64,000 nt of DNA from Candidatus Dechloromonas phosphoritropha (GTDB lineage Bacteria > Pseudomonadota > Gammaproteobacteria > Burkholderiales > Rhodocyclaceae), in contig JADKGN010000005.1 of assembly GCA_016722705.1 (NCBI GenBank), forward strand, positions 248,001 to 312,000, in the 5' to 3' direction. A program made the translations under genes and the position numbers. Below, in pieces: positions 36,277 to 46,427 of this stretch; positions within the stretch are counted from its first letter, which is position 1; each line of letters starts with the position of its first letter. The notes under the pieces were generated by a model. The model saw only the letters and a program-made list of their open reading frames with translations. It was not told the DNA's origin and did no database searches.

Positions 36277-37463
36277 ATCACCAGAGCGTAACGATTCTTG
36301 GGGCAACCGGTTCAATCGGGGTCAACACCCTTGACGTCATTCGTCGTCATCCCGAGCGCTTTCGCGTCTTTGCATTGTGCGCGAACAGCCAGGTGGAAAA
36401 ACTGTTCGAGCAGGTTCGCGAGTTTGACCCGAAGTTTGCCGTCGTGCGGGATGCCGCGCTGGCTGATAAACTCGCGCTGCGCTGCCGCAACGCCGGCTTG
36501 ACCACGGCGGTGCTCCACGGTGTCGAGGCACTGAGCGAAATGGCGTCCCATCCCGAGGTCGATACGGTGATGGCGGCTATCGTCGGCGCCGCGGGACTCG
36601 AGCCGACACTGGCCGCGGCGCGGGCGGGAAAGAAGATCCTTCTGGCCAACAAGGAAGTGCTGGTCATGGCTGGTGAGCTGTTCATGCGGGCAGTACGCGA
36701 GCATCGGGCAATTTTGCTGCCGGTTGACAGTGAACATAATGCAATTTTTCAATCGCTTCCATCCGATATCTCATGTGGAATCTCAGCCTGTGGTGTGCGC
36801 CGGATACTGCTGACGGCGTCGGGTGGGCCGTTTCGTACCGTGTCGCGCGCCGATCTGGACGAGGTGACGCCGGAGGCGGCATGTGCGCATCCGAACTGGG
36901 TGATGGGGCGGAAGATTTCGGTCGACTCCGCCACGATGATGAACAAGGGCCTCGAGGTGATCGAGGCGCACTGGCTGTTTGACTGCTCACCCGAGCGGAT
37001 TCAGGTGGTCGTGCATCCGCAGAGCGTGGTTCACTCGCTGGTGGAATACGTCGATGGCTCGGTACTTGCACAGTTGGGGAATCCCGACATGCGGACGCCG
37101 ATCGCGTACGCGCTGGCCTATCCCGAGCGCATCGACGCCGGCGTGCCGTCGCTCGACTTGCTCGCGGCGGCAAGGCTGGACTTCGAAGCCCCCGATCTCG
37201 ACCGCTTCCCCTGCCTGCCGCTGGCCTACGCTGCGTTGCGGGCGGGCGGGACGGCTCCAGCCATCCTCAATGCGGCGAACGAAGTGGCGGTAGAATCCTT
37301 TCTCGACAGGCGCCTGCCGTTTCTCGGTATTTCCCGGCTGATCGAAGCGACGCTGGCAGCCTTGCCCGCCAGTCCCGAGGGTAGCCTGGCCGACGTGCTG
37401 GCCGCCGATGCCGAGGCGCGCCGGATTGCCGCAAGCCTGGTCATGGAAGCCGGCGCTACGTGA
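36273..37463 (+). CDS. dxr: 1-deoxy-D-xylulose 5-phosphate reductoisomerase
   Basis: 396 residues from a GTG at 36273 (VNHQSVTILGATGSIGVNTL). NADPH-binding GATGSIG, LLANKEVLVMAGELF, the metal/substrate loop LPVDSEHNAIFQSLP, LTASGGPFRT, and NKGLEVIEAHWLF. Second step of the MEP isoprenoid pathway, feeding uppS. It overlaps both neighbours. Confidence 0.96.
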   Translation: MNHQSVTILGATGSIGVNTLDVIRRHPERFRVFALCANSQVEKLFEQVREFDPKFAVVRDAALADKLALRCRNAGLTTAVLHGVEALSEMASHPEVDTVMAAIVGAAGLEPTLAAARAGKKILLANKEVLVMAGELFMRAVREHRAILLPVDSEHNAIFQSLPSDISCGISACGVRRILLTASGGPFRTVSRADLDEVTPEAACAHPNWVMGRKISVDSATMMNKGLEVIEAHWLFDCSPERIQVVVHPQSVVHSLVEYVDGSVLAQLGNPDMRTPIAYALAYPERIDAGVPSLDLLAAARLDFEAPDLDRFPCLPLAYAALRAGGTAPAILNAANEVAVESFLDRRLPFLGISRLIEATLAALPASPEGSLADVLAADAEARRIAASLVMEAGAT

Positions 37464-38827
37464 GCGAAATCCCATTCTATCTGCTGGCTTTCGTTGTTGT
37501 CCTCGGCGTGCTGATCGTGGTGCACGAGTTCGGCCACTATGTCGCGGCACGCTGGTGCGGCGTCCGGGTCCTGCGCTTCTCCGTCGGTTTCGGCCATGCG
37601 CTGTGGCAGCGCCGTCTCGGGAAGGATGGCACCGAGTGGGCAATCGGGATCTTTCCGCTGGGTGGCTACGTCAAGATGCTGGACGAGCGCGAGGGCGAGG
37701 TCGCCCCCCATGAACGCGAGCGCGCCTTCAATCGTCAGTCGGTGGGTAAGCGGAGCCTGATCGTCGTCGCCGGACCGATCGCCAATTTCGTTCTGGCAAT
37801 TCTCCTCTACTGGGCTGTCTTCCTGCACGGCAGCGACGAATTGCTGCCGATTCTCGGGACGCCGCCGGCTGCATCGCCGGCCGCCATCGCCGGTGTCGCG
37901 AATGGCGAACAGGTGCGGGCGATCGATGGACAGACGGTGGCCACCTGGAACGACCTGCGCTGGACCCTGCTGCAGAAGGCTGCCAGCCAGGAAAGTGTCG
38001 ATCTGGAAGTCATCAACGAGCAGCGCGAGATCATGGTCCGTCGCTTGCCGTTGCAGGCTGCGGGTGATGAGGGATGGGAAGGTGACGCGCTGGAACGTCT
38101 GGGGATCAGGTTTTTTCGCCCGAACCTGCCACCGGTCGTCGGCAAGGTGATGCCTGGCAGCCCCGGCGAGGCTGCCGGAATCCATAGCGGTGACACGATA
38201 CTCGCGGTTGACGGAACAGCGGTGCGCAACTGGCACGACTTCGTGCTGCTGGTGCGTGGCGCTGCCGAACGTCAGGTACGCATCGACCTGTCGCGGAACG
38301 GGACGACCATTGCGGTCGACGTGGTCCCCGAGGCCATTTCCGAGCGTGGTAAGCGGATCGGCCGGATTGGCGTCGCGGTTGCCGAGAGTCGCGATGCGAG
38401 CCGTGAGGTCAGGGTATTCGTGCGCTACGGCTTTTTTGCGGCGGGCGCCAAGGCGCTCGTGGAGACTTGGGACAAGTCGGTGTTCAGCCTGGTGATGCTG
38501 GGCAAGATGGTGACCGGCGAGGTTTCATGGCGCAATCTTTCGGGGCCGGTGACGATCGCCGACTATGCGGGCCAGTCGGCGCGCCTGGGGATGGATTATT
38601 ACCTGAAGTTCATGGCTCTGGTCAGCATCAGCCTCGGGGTTCTCAATCTGCTCCCGATCCCGGTTCTGGACGGGGGGCATTTGATGTATCATATAATCGA
38701 AGTCGTCAGACGCAGGCCGCTTTCCGAGCGGGCTATGGAGATTGCCCAGCAGATCGGTCTCTCCATTCTTTTCGTCGTGATGGCTTTCGCCTTTTTCAAC
38801 GACATGAACCGTCTGTTTTCCGGCTGA
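37460..38827 (+). CDS. rseP: Site-2 intramembrane zinc metalloprotease
   Basis: 455 residues from a GTG at 37460. The first membrane segment holds the zinc motif HEFGHYVAARW; two PDZ domains follow (about 115-290; the second includes GKVMPGSPGEAAGIHSGDTI); the third-ligand motif NLLPIPVLDGGH lies near the C terminus. It cleaves anti-sigma factors in the envelope stress response. Translationally coupled to dxr (GTGA) and followed at once by bamA. Confidence 0.95.
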   Translation: MSEIPFYLLAFVVVLGVLIVVHEFGHYVAARWCGVRVLRFSVGFGHALWQRRLGKDGTEWAIGIFPLGGYVKMLDEREGEVAPHERERAFNRQSVGKRSLIVVAGPIANFVLAILLYWAVFLHGSDELLPILGTPPAASPAAIAGVANGEQVRAIDGQTVATWNDLRWTLLQKAASQESVDLEVINEQREIMVRRLPLQAAGDEGWEGDALERLGIRFFRPNLPPVVGKVMPGSPGEAAGIHSGDTILAVDGTAVRNWHDFVLLVRGAAERQVRIDLSRNGTTIAVDVVPEAISERGKRIGRIGVAVAESRDASREVRVFVRYGFFAAGAKALVETWDKSVFSLVMLGKMVTGEVSWRNLSGPVTIADYAGQSARLGMDYYLKFMALVSISLGVLNLLPIPVLDGGHLMYHIIEVVRRRPLSERAMEIAQQIGLSILFVVMAFAFFNDMNRLFSG

Positions 38828-41161
38828 ATGATGAAGAAATCCCTGCTCTCCCTTCTGGTTGCCGGACTGTTCGCGCTGCCCGCCGCGGCATTCGAATCGT
38901 TTACCGTGCAAGACATTCGCGTCGAGGGCATTCAGCGCACCGAAGCGGGAACGATCTTCAGCTATCTTCCGCTCAAGGTCGGTGAAACGTTGACCGAGGA
39001 GAAGGCTGCCCAGGCGATCAAGGCACTGTATGCGACGGGTTTCTTCAAGGATGTCCGCATCGAGGTTGAAGGCAACGTCATGGTCGTTGTCGTGCAGGAG
39101 CGTCCGGCCATCGCGCAGATCGACTTCGTCGGCATGAAGGAGTTCGACAAGGACATCATTCTCAAGGCCCTCAAAGACATCGGTATCGCCGACGGGCGGA
39201 TCTTCGATCGTTCGCAGCTGGACAAGGCCGAGCAGGAGTTGAAGCGCCAGTACCTGACCCGCGGCAAGTATGCGGTGAATATCACGACGACGGTGACGCC
39301 GCTCGAGCGCAACCGGGTCGGCATCAACTTCAATGTCGAGGAAGGCGATTCCGCCAAGATCAGGCAGGTCAACATCGTCGGAGCCAAGGAATTCAGCGAG
39401 AAGGAACTGCTCAGCCAGTTCCAACTGACGACGCCCGGCTGGATCACCTGGTACACGAAGAACGACCAGTATTCTAGGCAGAAGCTCGGGGCCGACCTCG
39501 AGAAACTGAAGTCGTTCTACATGAACCGCGGCTTCCTCGAGTTTGTGATCGAATCGACCCAGGTTTCGATATCGCCTGAAAAGACCGACGTCTTCATCAC
39601 GATCAACGTGAGTGAAGGGGAGAGGTATCAGGTTTCCTCAGTCAAGCTGGCCGGCGATTTCTCGATCAGCGAAGATGAACTCAAAAAGCTGGTATTCGTC
39701 AAGGCTGGCGACGCGTTCTCCCGCGAGCGACTCAACGATACGACCAAGGCCATCGGCGAACGGCTCGGGAAAGAGGGCTACGCCTTCGCCAACGTCAACG
39801 CGGCTCCCGAGATCGACAAAGAAAAGCACCAGGTCGCGTTCACCATCTTCATCGATCCGGGCAAGCGGGTCTACGTCAGGCGGATCAACGTCACCGGCAA
39901 TACGAGGACGCGCGACGAAGTCATCCGCCGCGAACTGCGTCAGATGGAAGGCGGGTGGTACGACGCCGAGCGGGTCACCCTCTCGAAAACCCGTCTGGAC
40001 CGGCTTGGCTATTTCGAATCGACAACGACCGAAACACCGGCGGTGCCGGGAACGGCGGATCAGGTGGACGTCAACGTCAATGTTGTCGAGAAGCCGACCG
40101 GCAACATCATGGCGGGTGCCGGCTTTTCCAGCACCGAAGGTCTGGTGCTGTCCGCCTCGATCTCCCAGAACAATTTCCTGGGCAGCGGCAACAATGTCGC
40201 TCTTGCCGTCAATACGGGAAAGATCAACACCCTGTATTCGTTTTCCTATACCAACCCGTATTTCACGGTAGACGGGATAAGCCAGGGCTTCGACCTCTAT
40301 TACCGCAAGGTGGATTCGACCTCGACAGACGTTACCCCATACAAGTCCGCATCGTACGGCGGGGCGGTACGCTTCGGCTTTCCGATCGGCGAGAAGCAGG
40401 CCTTGAGTTTCGGATTCGGCGTCGACAATACGGAAATCACCGCTTTCCCCACCAGTTCTCCCCAGATTATTGAATTTGTCGAGCAATCCGGCGGCACCCT
40501 GAGCAACCCGACCGCAAGCAACTGGACCATTCCGGTTACGGCGGCCTGGGTGAGCGACGGCAAGGACAGCTTCCTGTTCCCGACGACCGGCTGGTATCAG
40601 AAGGCCGGTCTGGAAGTGGCGGTTCCCGGCGGCGACCTGACCTTTTACCGAGCTTCGTATCAGTTGCAGCGCTACTTCGCGCTGTCCAAGTCGTTCACGC
40701 TGATGCTGAATGGCGAGGTCGGTTATGCCGACAGCTACGGCAGCACGGAATACCTGCCGTTCTACAAGAATTTCTATGCCGGTGGCGTCAATACGGTTCG
40801 CGGTTTCAAGGCGGGAAGTCTGGGACCGCAAACTTGGAATCCCTTGGTTAGCACCCAGACCTACGCGATTGGCGGCAACGAGCGCGTCGTCGGCCAGGCG
40901 GAGCTGCTGTGGGGCGTTCCGGGTCTGGAAAAGAGCGTCAGACTGGGATTGTTTTTCGATTTCGGCCAGGTCTACGCCACCGGATCTGCGAAGGGAATCC
41001 CGTTTCCGGACCTGGATCTCGGCTTGCGCTATTCCAGCGGTGTGTCCTTCGCTTGGATTTCGCCGATGGGACCACTGAAGTTCAGTTACGCCGTTCCGTT
41101 CAACGAGGGGCCGTACGACAAGATCGAGCGCTTCCAGTTTCAGTTGGGTACAAATTTTTGA
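38828..41161 (+). CDS. bamA: Outer membrane protein assembly factor BamA
   Basis: 777 residues. Signal peptide MMKKSLLSLLVAGLFALPAAA, five POTRA repeats (about 22-425; VQDIRVEGIQRTEAG starts the first), then a C-terminal 16-strand barrel ending in Phe (FQFQLGTNF). The barrel motif VRGF is in NTVRGFKAGSLGP. It inserts outer-membrane proteins. The gene starts immediately after the rseP stop. Confidence 0.97.
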   Translation: MMKKSLLSLLVAGLFALPAAAFESFTVQDIRVEGIQRTEAGTIFSYLPLKVGETLTEEKAAQAIKALYATGFFKDVRIEVEGNVMVVVVQERPAIAQIDFVGMKEFDKDIILKALKDIGIADGRIFDRSQLDKAEQELKRQYLTRGKYAVNITTTVTPLERNRVGINFNVEEGDSAKIRQVNIVGAKEFSEKELLSQFQLTTPGWITWYTKNDQYSRQKLGADLEKLKSFYMNRGFLEFVIESTQVSISPEKTDVFITINVSEGERYQVSSVKLAGDFSISEDELKKLVFVKAGDAFSRERLNDTTKAIGERLGKEGYAFANVNAAPEIDKEKHQVAFTIFIDPGKRVYVRRINVTGNTRTRDEVIRRELRQMEGGWYDAERVTLSKTRLDRLGYFESTTTETPAVPGTADQVDVNVNVVEKPTGNIMAGAGFSSTEGLVLSASISQNNFLGSGNNVALAVNTGKINTLYSFSYTNPYFTVDGISQGFDLYYRKVDSTSTDVTPYKSASYGGAVRFGFPIGEKQALSFGFGVDNTEITAFPTSSPQIIEFVEQSGGTLSNPTASNWTIPVTAAWVSDGKDSFLFPTTGWYQKAGLEVAVPGGDLTFYRASYQLQRYFALSKSFTLMLNGEVGYADSYGSTEYLPFYKNFYAGGVNTVRGFKAGSLGPQTWNPLVSTQTYAIGGNERVVGQAELLWGVPGLEKSVRLGLFFDFGQVYATGSAKGIPFPDLDLGLRYSSGVSFAWISPMGPLKFSYAVPFNEGPYDKIERFQFQLGTNF

Positions 41162-41173
41162 TTCAGGAGTGTC

Positions 41174-41680
41174 ATGTTGAAAGCTAAGTCACTTGTAGTC
41201 GCATCATTCATTTCCGTCGCGCTTTTCGCAGGGGAGGCGGTGGCCGAACTGAAAATTGGCTACGTCAATACACAGCGCATCTTCCGTGATGCCCCGGCAG
41301 CGCAGAAGGCCGGTAAGAAGCTCGAAGGCGAGTTCGGCAAGCGCGATCAGGAGCTGCAGCGCATGGCCAAGCAGCTCAAGGATCTGCAGGAAAGCCTCGA
41401 GAAGAACGCTGTCACGATGAGCGAATCGGAACGCCGGGCAAAGGAAAAGGAGTTTGGCGATCTTTCCCGCGAATTCCAGCGCCGCCAGCGTGAATTCCGC
41501 GAAGACCTGAACCTGCGTCAGAACGAGGAGAACGCGGCCGTGATCGAAAAGGCCAACAAGGCGATCAAGCAGATCGCTGACGCGGAAAAGTACGATCTGA
41601 TCCTCCAGGACGTGGTCTGGGTAAGTCCGCGACTCGACATTACCGAACGCGTGATCAAGGCGCTGGCCGAAGGCAAGTAA
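41174..41680 (+). CDS. skp: Periplasmic chaperone Skp/OmpH
   Basis: 168 residues. Signal peptide ending GEAVA before ELKIGYVNTQRIFRDAP, then a long charged coiled coil (KKLEGEFGKRDQELQRMAKQ) and the C-terminal beta segment YDLILQDVVWVSPRLDITE. It holds unfolded outer-membrane proteins for BamA. Twelve bases after bamA; its stop overlaps the lpxD start. Confidence 0.93.
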   Translation: MLKAKSLVVASFISVALFAGEAVAELKIGYVNTQRIFRDAPAAQKAGKKLEGEFGKRDQELQRMAKQLKDLQESLEKNAVTMSESERRAKEKEFGDLSREFQRRQREFREDLNLRQNEENAAVIEKANKAIKQIADAEKYDLILQDVVWVSPRLDITERVIKALAEGK

Positions 41681-42723
41681 TGACCCGGGAGGGCGGAGTC
41701 ATTCTGAAGCTTTGCGACATCGCCGCCCAACTGGGCGGCGATGTGCTTGGGGATGGACAAACCGACATCCAACGTGTTGCCACCCTGGCGTCGGCGGGTA
41801 CCGGTGATATCGCCTTCCTGTCCAACCGGAAATACCGGAACCAGCTGAAGATGACAAGCGCGGCGGCGGTTATTGTCGCGCCGGTCTTTGTCGATGACTT
41901 TGCCGGGCCGCGCATCGTGACCGGCGATCCCTACGCTTACTACGCACGGGTCGCCAGCCTGCTCAACCCGGTCCGCACAGGGTTCAGCGGTGTCCACCCC
42001 TCGGTGGCGAGCGGATCGCCGCTGCCAGCCAGCACGGCCGTCGGTCCGCAGGTGAGCATCGGCTGCGGCGTGGCACTGGGCGAGAATGTTGTGATTCACG
42101 CCGGTTGCGTGATCGGTGACGACGTCAGCATCGGCGATGGCAGTGTCCTGTATCCGCGGGTCACGATCTACCACGGCTGTCGCGTCGGCAAGCGCGCGAT
42201 CCTGCACTCGGGCGCGGTGATCGGCGCCGACGGCTTCGGATTTGCACCGGAAGGCAGGCGGTGGATCAAGATTCCGCAGATCGGCGGCGTCACCATTGGC
42301 GACGATGTCGAAATTGGCGCCAATACGACGGTTGACCGCGGCGCTCTGGAAGATACAGTGATCGGTGACGGTTGCAAGATCGATAACCTGGTGCAGGTTG
42401 CGCATAACTGCAACATCGGGCCGAACAGTGTGCTGGCCGGTTGTACCGGGATCGCCGGCAGCGTGACCCTGGGCGAGCACTGCATCGTTGGCGGGGCCGG
42501 CATGATTTCGGGTCACGTCACCCTGGCTCCCGGAACGACGATTTCCGGCGGTTCGCTGGTCATGAAAAGTATCACCCAGCCCGGGCTGTACACCAGCGTT
42601 TTTCCGCTCGATACCCACGGCGAATGGGTGCGCAACGCAGCGCATATCCGGCGCCTGTCGCACCTCGCGGAGCGCATCTCAAATATTGAGAAACTACTTA
42701 AGCAGGCTAAAATAAAGGATTGA
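41680..42723 (+). CDS. lpxD: UDP-3-O-acyl-glucosamine N-acyltransferase
   Basis: 347 residues. N-terminal uridine-binding domain (LASAGTGDIAFLSNRKY) and a left-handed beta helix of hexapeptide repeats. The catalytic His is in VQVAHNCNIGPNSV; GADGFGFAPEGRRW is characteristic. Third step of lipid A synthesis. The start ATG overlaps the skp stop (TAATG). Confidence 0.96.
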   Translation: MTREGGVILKLCDIAAQLGGDVLGDGQTDIQRVATLASAGTGDIAFLSNRKYRNQLKMTSAAAVIVAPVFVDDFAGPRIVTGDPYAYYARVASLLNPVRTGFSGVHPSVASGSPLPASTAVGPQVSIGCGVALGENVVIHAGCVIGDDVSIGDGSVLYPRVTIYHGCRVGKRAILHSGAVIGADGFGFAPEGRRWIKIPQIGGVTIGDDVEIGANTTVDRGALEDTVIGDGCKIDNLVQVAHNCNIGPNSVLAGCTGIAGSVTLGEHCIVGGAGMISGHVTLAPGTTISGGSLVMKSITQPGLYTSVFPLDTHGEWVRNAAHIRRLSHLAERISNIEKLLKQAKIKD

Positions 42724-42727
42724 TTAA

Positions 42728-43162
42728 ATGGATATAATGGAAGTTCTTGAGCATCTGCCGCAGCGCTATCCTTTCCTGCTTGTCGACCGCGTCGTCGCCA
42801 TCGAACCGGGCAAGCGGATCCACGCCTACAAGAACGTCAGCATCAACGAGCCGCACTTCGTTGGCCATTTCCCGGAGTATCCGGTGATGCCGGGGGTGCT
42901 GATCATGGAAGCGCTGGCCCAGGCCGCCGGCATCCTGGCGTTCAAGACCGCAGGCGAGAAGCCGACCCCGAACAGTCTCTTCTTCTTCGCCGGCATCGAC
43001 GAGGCACGCTTCAAGAAGCCGGTGATTCCAGGTGACCAGTTGCACCTGCACGTCGAGATCGAGCGGCATATGCGCGGTGTCTGGAAATTCAGGGCAGAGG
43101 CCCGCGTCGATGGACAACTGGTCGCCGAAGCGCGGCTGATGTCGGCCAAGCGGGACATCTGA
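42728..43162 (+). CDS. fabZ: 3-hydroxyacyl-ACP dehydratase FabZ
   Basis: 144 residues, hot-dog fold. Active-site His in VGHFPEYPVMPGVL and Glu in MEALAQAAG. It dehydrates 3-hydroxyacyl-ACP, competing with LpxA/LpxD for the same substrates, which fits its place between lpxD and lpxA. Confidence 0.97.
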   Translation: MDIMEVLEHLPQRYPFLLVDRVVAIEPGKRIHAYKNVSINEPHFVGHFPEYPVMPGVLIMEALAQAAGILAFKTAGEKPTPNSLFFFAGIDEARFKKPVIPGDQLHLHVEIERHMRGVWKFRAEARVDGQLVAEARLMSAKRDI

Positions 43163-43163
43163 A

Positions 43164-43934
43164 ATGATCCATCCCGCAGCCATCGTCGATCCTGGTGCCA
43201 GGCTAGGCGCCAATGTCGACATCGGCGCCTATTCGATCATCGGCCCGGATGTCGAAATCGGCCACGATACGGAGATTGGCCCGCATGTGGTGATCAAGGG
43301 ACATACCCGGATCGGTCGCGAGAACCGCATTTTCCAGTTCTGTTCTCTAGGCGAGATGCCGCAAGACAAGAAATACGCCGGCGAGCCGACGCGTCTGGAA
43401 ATCGGCGATCGCAACACGATACGCGAGTTCTGTACCTTCAATCTGGGCACCTTTCAGGGCGGCGGCGTGACGAGCGTCGGCGACGACAATTGGATCATGG
43501 CCTACGTGCACATCGCACATGACTGCCACGTCGCCAACAAGACCATTTTTGCCAACGGCGCTTCGCTTGCCGGTCATGTCACGGTCGACGACCTGGTCAT
43601 CTTCGGCGGATTTACCGGCATCCACCAGTTCTGCCGGATCGGCGCGCACGTCATTACCGCCGCATCCTCGCTCGTCCTTCAGGATGTGCCGCCCTACCTC
43701 ATGGTTGCCGGCAACACCGCGCAGCCCTATGGCATCCACGTCGAGGGGCTCAAGCGCCGCGGCTTCACCAGCGATGCCATCACCGAACTCAAGCGCGCTT
43801 ACCGCACCCTGTACAAGTCCGGACTGCTGCTCGAGGAGGCCAAGGTCAAGCTGGTCGAGCAGGCGAAAACGCAGCCGGATGTTCAACTGATGGTCGATTT
43901 TCTCGAAGCGTCCAAGCGCGGCATCATTCGCTGA
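43164..43934 (+). CDS. lpxA: UDP-N-acetylglucosamine acyltransferase
   Basis: 256 residues. Hexapeptide-repeat beta helix with the catalytic His in YVHIAHDCHVANKT, and GEMPQDKKYAGEPTRLEIGD, typical of LpxA. The C-terminal helices include GLKRRGFTSDAITELKRAYR. First step of lipid A synthesis. It starts one base after the fabZ stop. Confidence 0.97.
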   Translation: MIHPAAIVDPGARLGANVDIGAYSIIGPDVEIGHDTEIGPHVVIKGHTRIGRENRIFQFCSLGEMPQDKKYAGEPTRLEIGDRNTIREFCTFNLGTFQGGGVTSVGDDNWIMAYVHIAHDCHVANKTIFANGASLAGHVTVDDLVIFGGFTGIHQFCRIGAHVITAASSLVLQDVPPYLMVAGNTAQPYGIHVEGLKRRGFTSDAITELKRAYRTLYKSGLLLEEAKVKLVEQAKTQPDVQLMVDFLEASKRGIIR

Positions 43935-45082
43935 TGGGCAAAGCGCTCCGGATCGCCATCGTGGCAGGCGAGGCCTCCGGGGACCTTCTGGCCAGCCTGC
44001 TGATCGGGGCGCTGAAGAAACAACTGCCGGAGGCCGTCTTCCACGGCATTGGTGGGACCAGGATGGAGGCTCAGGGCTTCGATGCCTGGTGGCCGATGGA
44101 CAAGCTATCGGTCATGGGCTATGTCGATGCCCTGAAGAATTATCGCGAGATCGCCGGCATCCGGCGCCAATTGAAGAAGCGACTCCTCGAGACACGTCCC
44201 GATGTCTTCATCGGCGTCGACGCGCCCGACTTCAATCTCGGCCTCGAAAGGGAACTCAAGGATGCCGGGATCAAGACCGTCCATTACGTCAGTCCATCGA
44301 TCTGGGCCTGGCGCGGCGGGCGGATCAAGAAGATCGGGCGCGCCGTCGACCGCCTGCTGGCGCTCTTCCCGATGGAACCGCCGCTCTACGAGAAGGAAAA
44401 TATTCCGGTGACCTTTGTCGGGCATCCGCTGGCCGACATCATTCCACTGGAAACGAGCAAGACTGCGGTGCGGGACAAGCTGGCGCTGCCGCGCGACCTG
44501 CCCGTTTTCGCGCTGCTGCCCGGGAGCCGCAGGGGAGAGCTGGAAAAGATGGCCGACACCTTCGTGCAGACCGCCAGGCTCATCCGTGAGCGTTTCCTCC
44601 CCGATGCGCAGTTCGTCGTGCCGCTGACCACGCGTGAGACTCGCCTGCGGTTCGAAAAGGCGATTCATGCGCAACAGGCCGACGACGTGCCTTTCCGCCT
44701 GTTGTTCGGGCATGCCCAGGATGCCTTGGGTGCGGCCGACGTCTCGCTGGTGGCGAGCGGAACGGCGACGCTCGAAGCGGCGCTGATCAAGCGGCCAATG
44801 GTCATCACCTACAAGATGGCGCCTTCTTCCTGGTGGATCGGCAAGCGTCTGGTCAAGTCGCCCTACGTTGGCCTGCCCAACATTCTCGCCGGGCGCTTCG
44901 TGGTGCCGGAGATCCTTCAGGACGCGGCGACCCCCGAAGCCCTCGCCGAAGCGCTGGTCAAGCTCTACGAGGACAAGGAGAACGCCGAGGCGGTGGCCGC
45001 GGTCTTTACCGACATCCACCTGCAACTGCGCCAGAACAACGCCGAGAAGGCCGCCGCGGCGGTCATCGAATGTCTGAACTGA
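43934..45082 (+). CDS. lpxB: Lipid-A-disaccharide synthase
   Basis: 382 residues. GT19 family: AGEASGDLLASLLIGAL at the N terminus, VFIGVDAPDFNLGLE, YVSPSIWAWRGGRIKKI, LLPGSRRGELEKM, and VASGTATLEAALIKRPMV. It condenses UDP-2,3-diacylglucosamine with lipid X. It overlaps rnhB by 13 bases. Confidence 0.96.
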   Translation: MGKALRIAIVAGEASGDLLASLLIGALKKQLPEAVFHGIGGTRMEAQGFDAWWPMDKLSVMGYVDALKNYREIAGIRRQLKKRLLETRPDVFIGVDAPDFNLGLERELKDAGIKTVHYVSPSIWAWRGGRIKKIGRAVDRLLALFPMEPPLYEKENIPVTFVGHPLADIIPLETSKTAVRDKLALPRDLPVFALLPGSRRGELEKMADTFVQTARLIRERFLPDAQFVVPLTTRETRLRFEKAIHAQQADDVPFRLLFGHAQDALGAADVSLVASGTATLEAALIKRPMVITYKMAPSSWWIGKRLVKSPYVGLPNILAGRFVVPEILQDAATPEALAEALVKLYEDKENAEAVAAVFTDIHLQLRQNNAEKAAAAVIECLN

Positions 45083-45666
45083 TCGTCCCGCCCGGCCTCG
45101 TCTGCGGTATCGACGAGGCCGGGCGCGGGCCGCTGGCCGGGCCGGTGGTGGCGGCAGCCGTGATCCTCGATTCGGAACGCCCGATTGCCGGGCTCGACGA
45201 CTCCAAGAAGCTCTCGCAACGGAAACGCCTTGCGCTGGCGATTATCATCCGCGAACGGGCGGTGGCCTGGGCGGTCGCCGAGGCGACAGTCGAGGAAATC
45301 GACCACCTCAACATCCTGCAGGCGACAATGCTCGCCATGCAGCGCGCCGTGGCCGCACTTACAGTCCGGCCGACCAGCGCGCTGGTCGATGGCAATCGCT
45401 GCCCGGAACTGGCGATGCCGGTCGAGGCGGTGGTCAAGGGCGACGGTAAAATCGCCTCGATCGCCGCCGCGTCGATTCTGGCCAAGACGGTTCGCGATGC
45501 CGGAATGCTTGTCCTGGATGCGCGTTATCCACAATACGGGTTCGCCAGCCACATGGGTTACCCGACGGCAGGCCATGTCAGGGCGCTGGAAGCGCATGGT
45601 GTATCGCCGGTGCATCGCTGCAGTTTTGGCCCGGTGGCGAGAAAGCTTGCATCGCCATGCAACTGA
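45070..45666 (+). CDS. rnhB: Ribonuclease HII
   Basis: 198 residues from the ATG at 45070. Catalytic carboxylates: Asp-Glu in CGIDEAGRGPLAGPV, Asp in SALVDGNRCPEL, and Asp in the DAGMLVLDARYPQY region. It removes ribonucleotides from DNA. The start lies inside the end of lpxB and its end overlaps the following methyltransferase. Confidence 0.95.
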   Translation: MSELIVPPGLVCGIDEAGRGPLAGPVVAAAVILDSERPIAGLDDSKKLSQRKRLALAIIIRERAVAWAVAEATVEEIDHLNILQATMLAMQRAVAALTVRPTSALVDGNRCPELAMPVEAVVKGDGKIASIAAASILAKTVRDAGMLVLDARYPQYGFASHMGYPTAGHVRALEAHGVSPVHRCSFGPVARKLASPCN

Positions 45667-46427
45667 TCCGGTCGCGCGCCAACCCGTTCTTCAAGAGCCT
45701 CAAGCGTCTCGCCGAATCAGGCCGCGAACGTCGCCAGACCGGGCGCACCCTGCTCGACGGAGTCCATCTCGTCACCGCCTACGAAGCGGTCCATGGCCCG
45801 GTCGAGACGCTGGTTGTGGGCGAATCGGCGCTGGCGGGCAATGAAATCGCCGGATTAGTCGCTGGACGCAGGATTTTCGGTCTGGCCGACAGCCTGCTGC
45901 GTGATCTCGGTCTGGTTGAAACGCCGAGCGGCCTGCTGGCAGTCGCGGTGGTGCCCGAGGCGACGGTTGCGGTCGACCTCGAAAAGGATGCCATTTTGCT
46001 CGACGGCGTCCAGGATCCGGGCAATGTCGGCGCCATCCTGCGCACTGCCGCGGCGGCGGGAATCGGGCAGGCCCTGCTCGGCCCGGGCTGCGCCGCGGTC
46101 TGGTCGCCCAAGGTGCTGCGCGCCGGGCAGGGCGCGCATTTTGCGTTGACCATCCATGAGGATGCCGATCTTGCAGGTTTCATGGCTGGCTACCGGGGGA
46201 CGACGGCGGTCACCTGCCTGGACGATGCAACGTCACTCTACGATGCATGCTGGGAAGGCCCGCTGGCCTGGGTTTTCGGTGCCGAGGGGTTGGGTGTGCG
46301 GCGCGAACTGATCGACGTCGCCCACCTACAGATCAGGATTCCCATGCCGGGCGCGGTGGAATCCCTGAATGTGGCGGCGGCGGCGGCGGTGTGCATTTTC
46401 GAGGCCTTACGGCGTCGGATGAGATAG
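45657..46427 (+). CDS. SPOUT-class (TrmH/SpoU) RNA 2'-O-methyltransferase
   Basis: 256 residues. N-terminal substrate-binding domain (IRSRANPFFKSLKRL), then the three knot motifs: LDGVQDPGNVGAILRTAAAA, WVFGAEGLGVRREL and IPMPGAVESLNVAAAAAV. It probably methylates rRNA (RlmB/TsnR-like), but the exact nucleotide cannot be inferred. Last gene of the envelope operon. Confidence 0.88.
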   Translation: MQLIRSRANPFFKSLKRLAESGRERRQTGRTLLDGVHLVTAYEAVHGPVETLVVGESALAGNEIAGLVAGRRIFGLADSLLRDLGLVETPSGLLAVAVVPEATVAVDLEKDAILLDGVQDPGNVGAILRTAAAAGIGQALLGPGCAAVWSPKVLRAGQGAHFALTIHEDADLAGFMAGYRGTTAVTCLDDATSLYDACWEGPLAWVFGAEGLGVRRELIDVAHLQIRIPMPGAVESLNVAAAAAVCIFEALRRRMR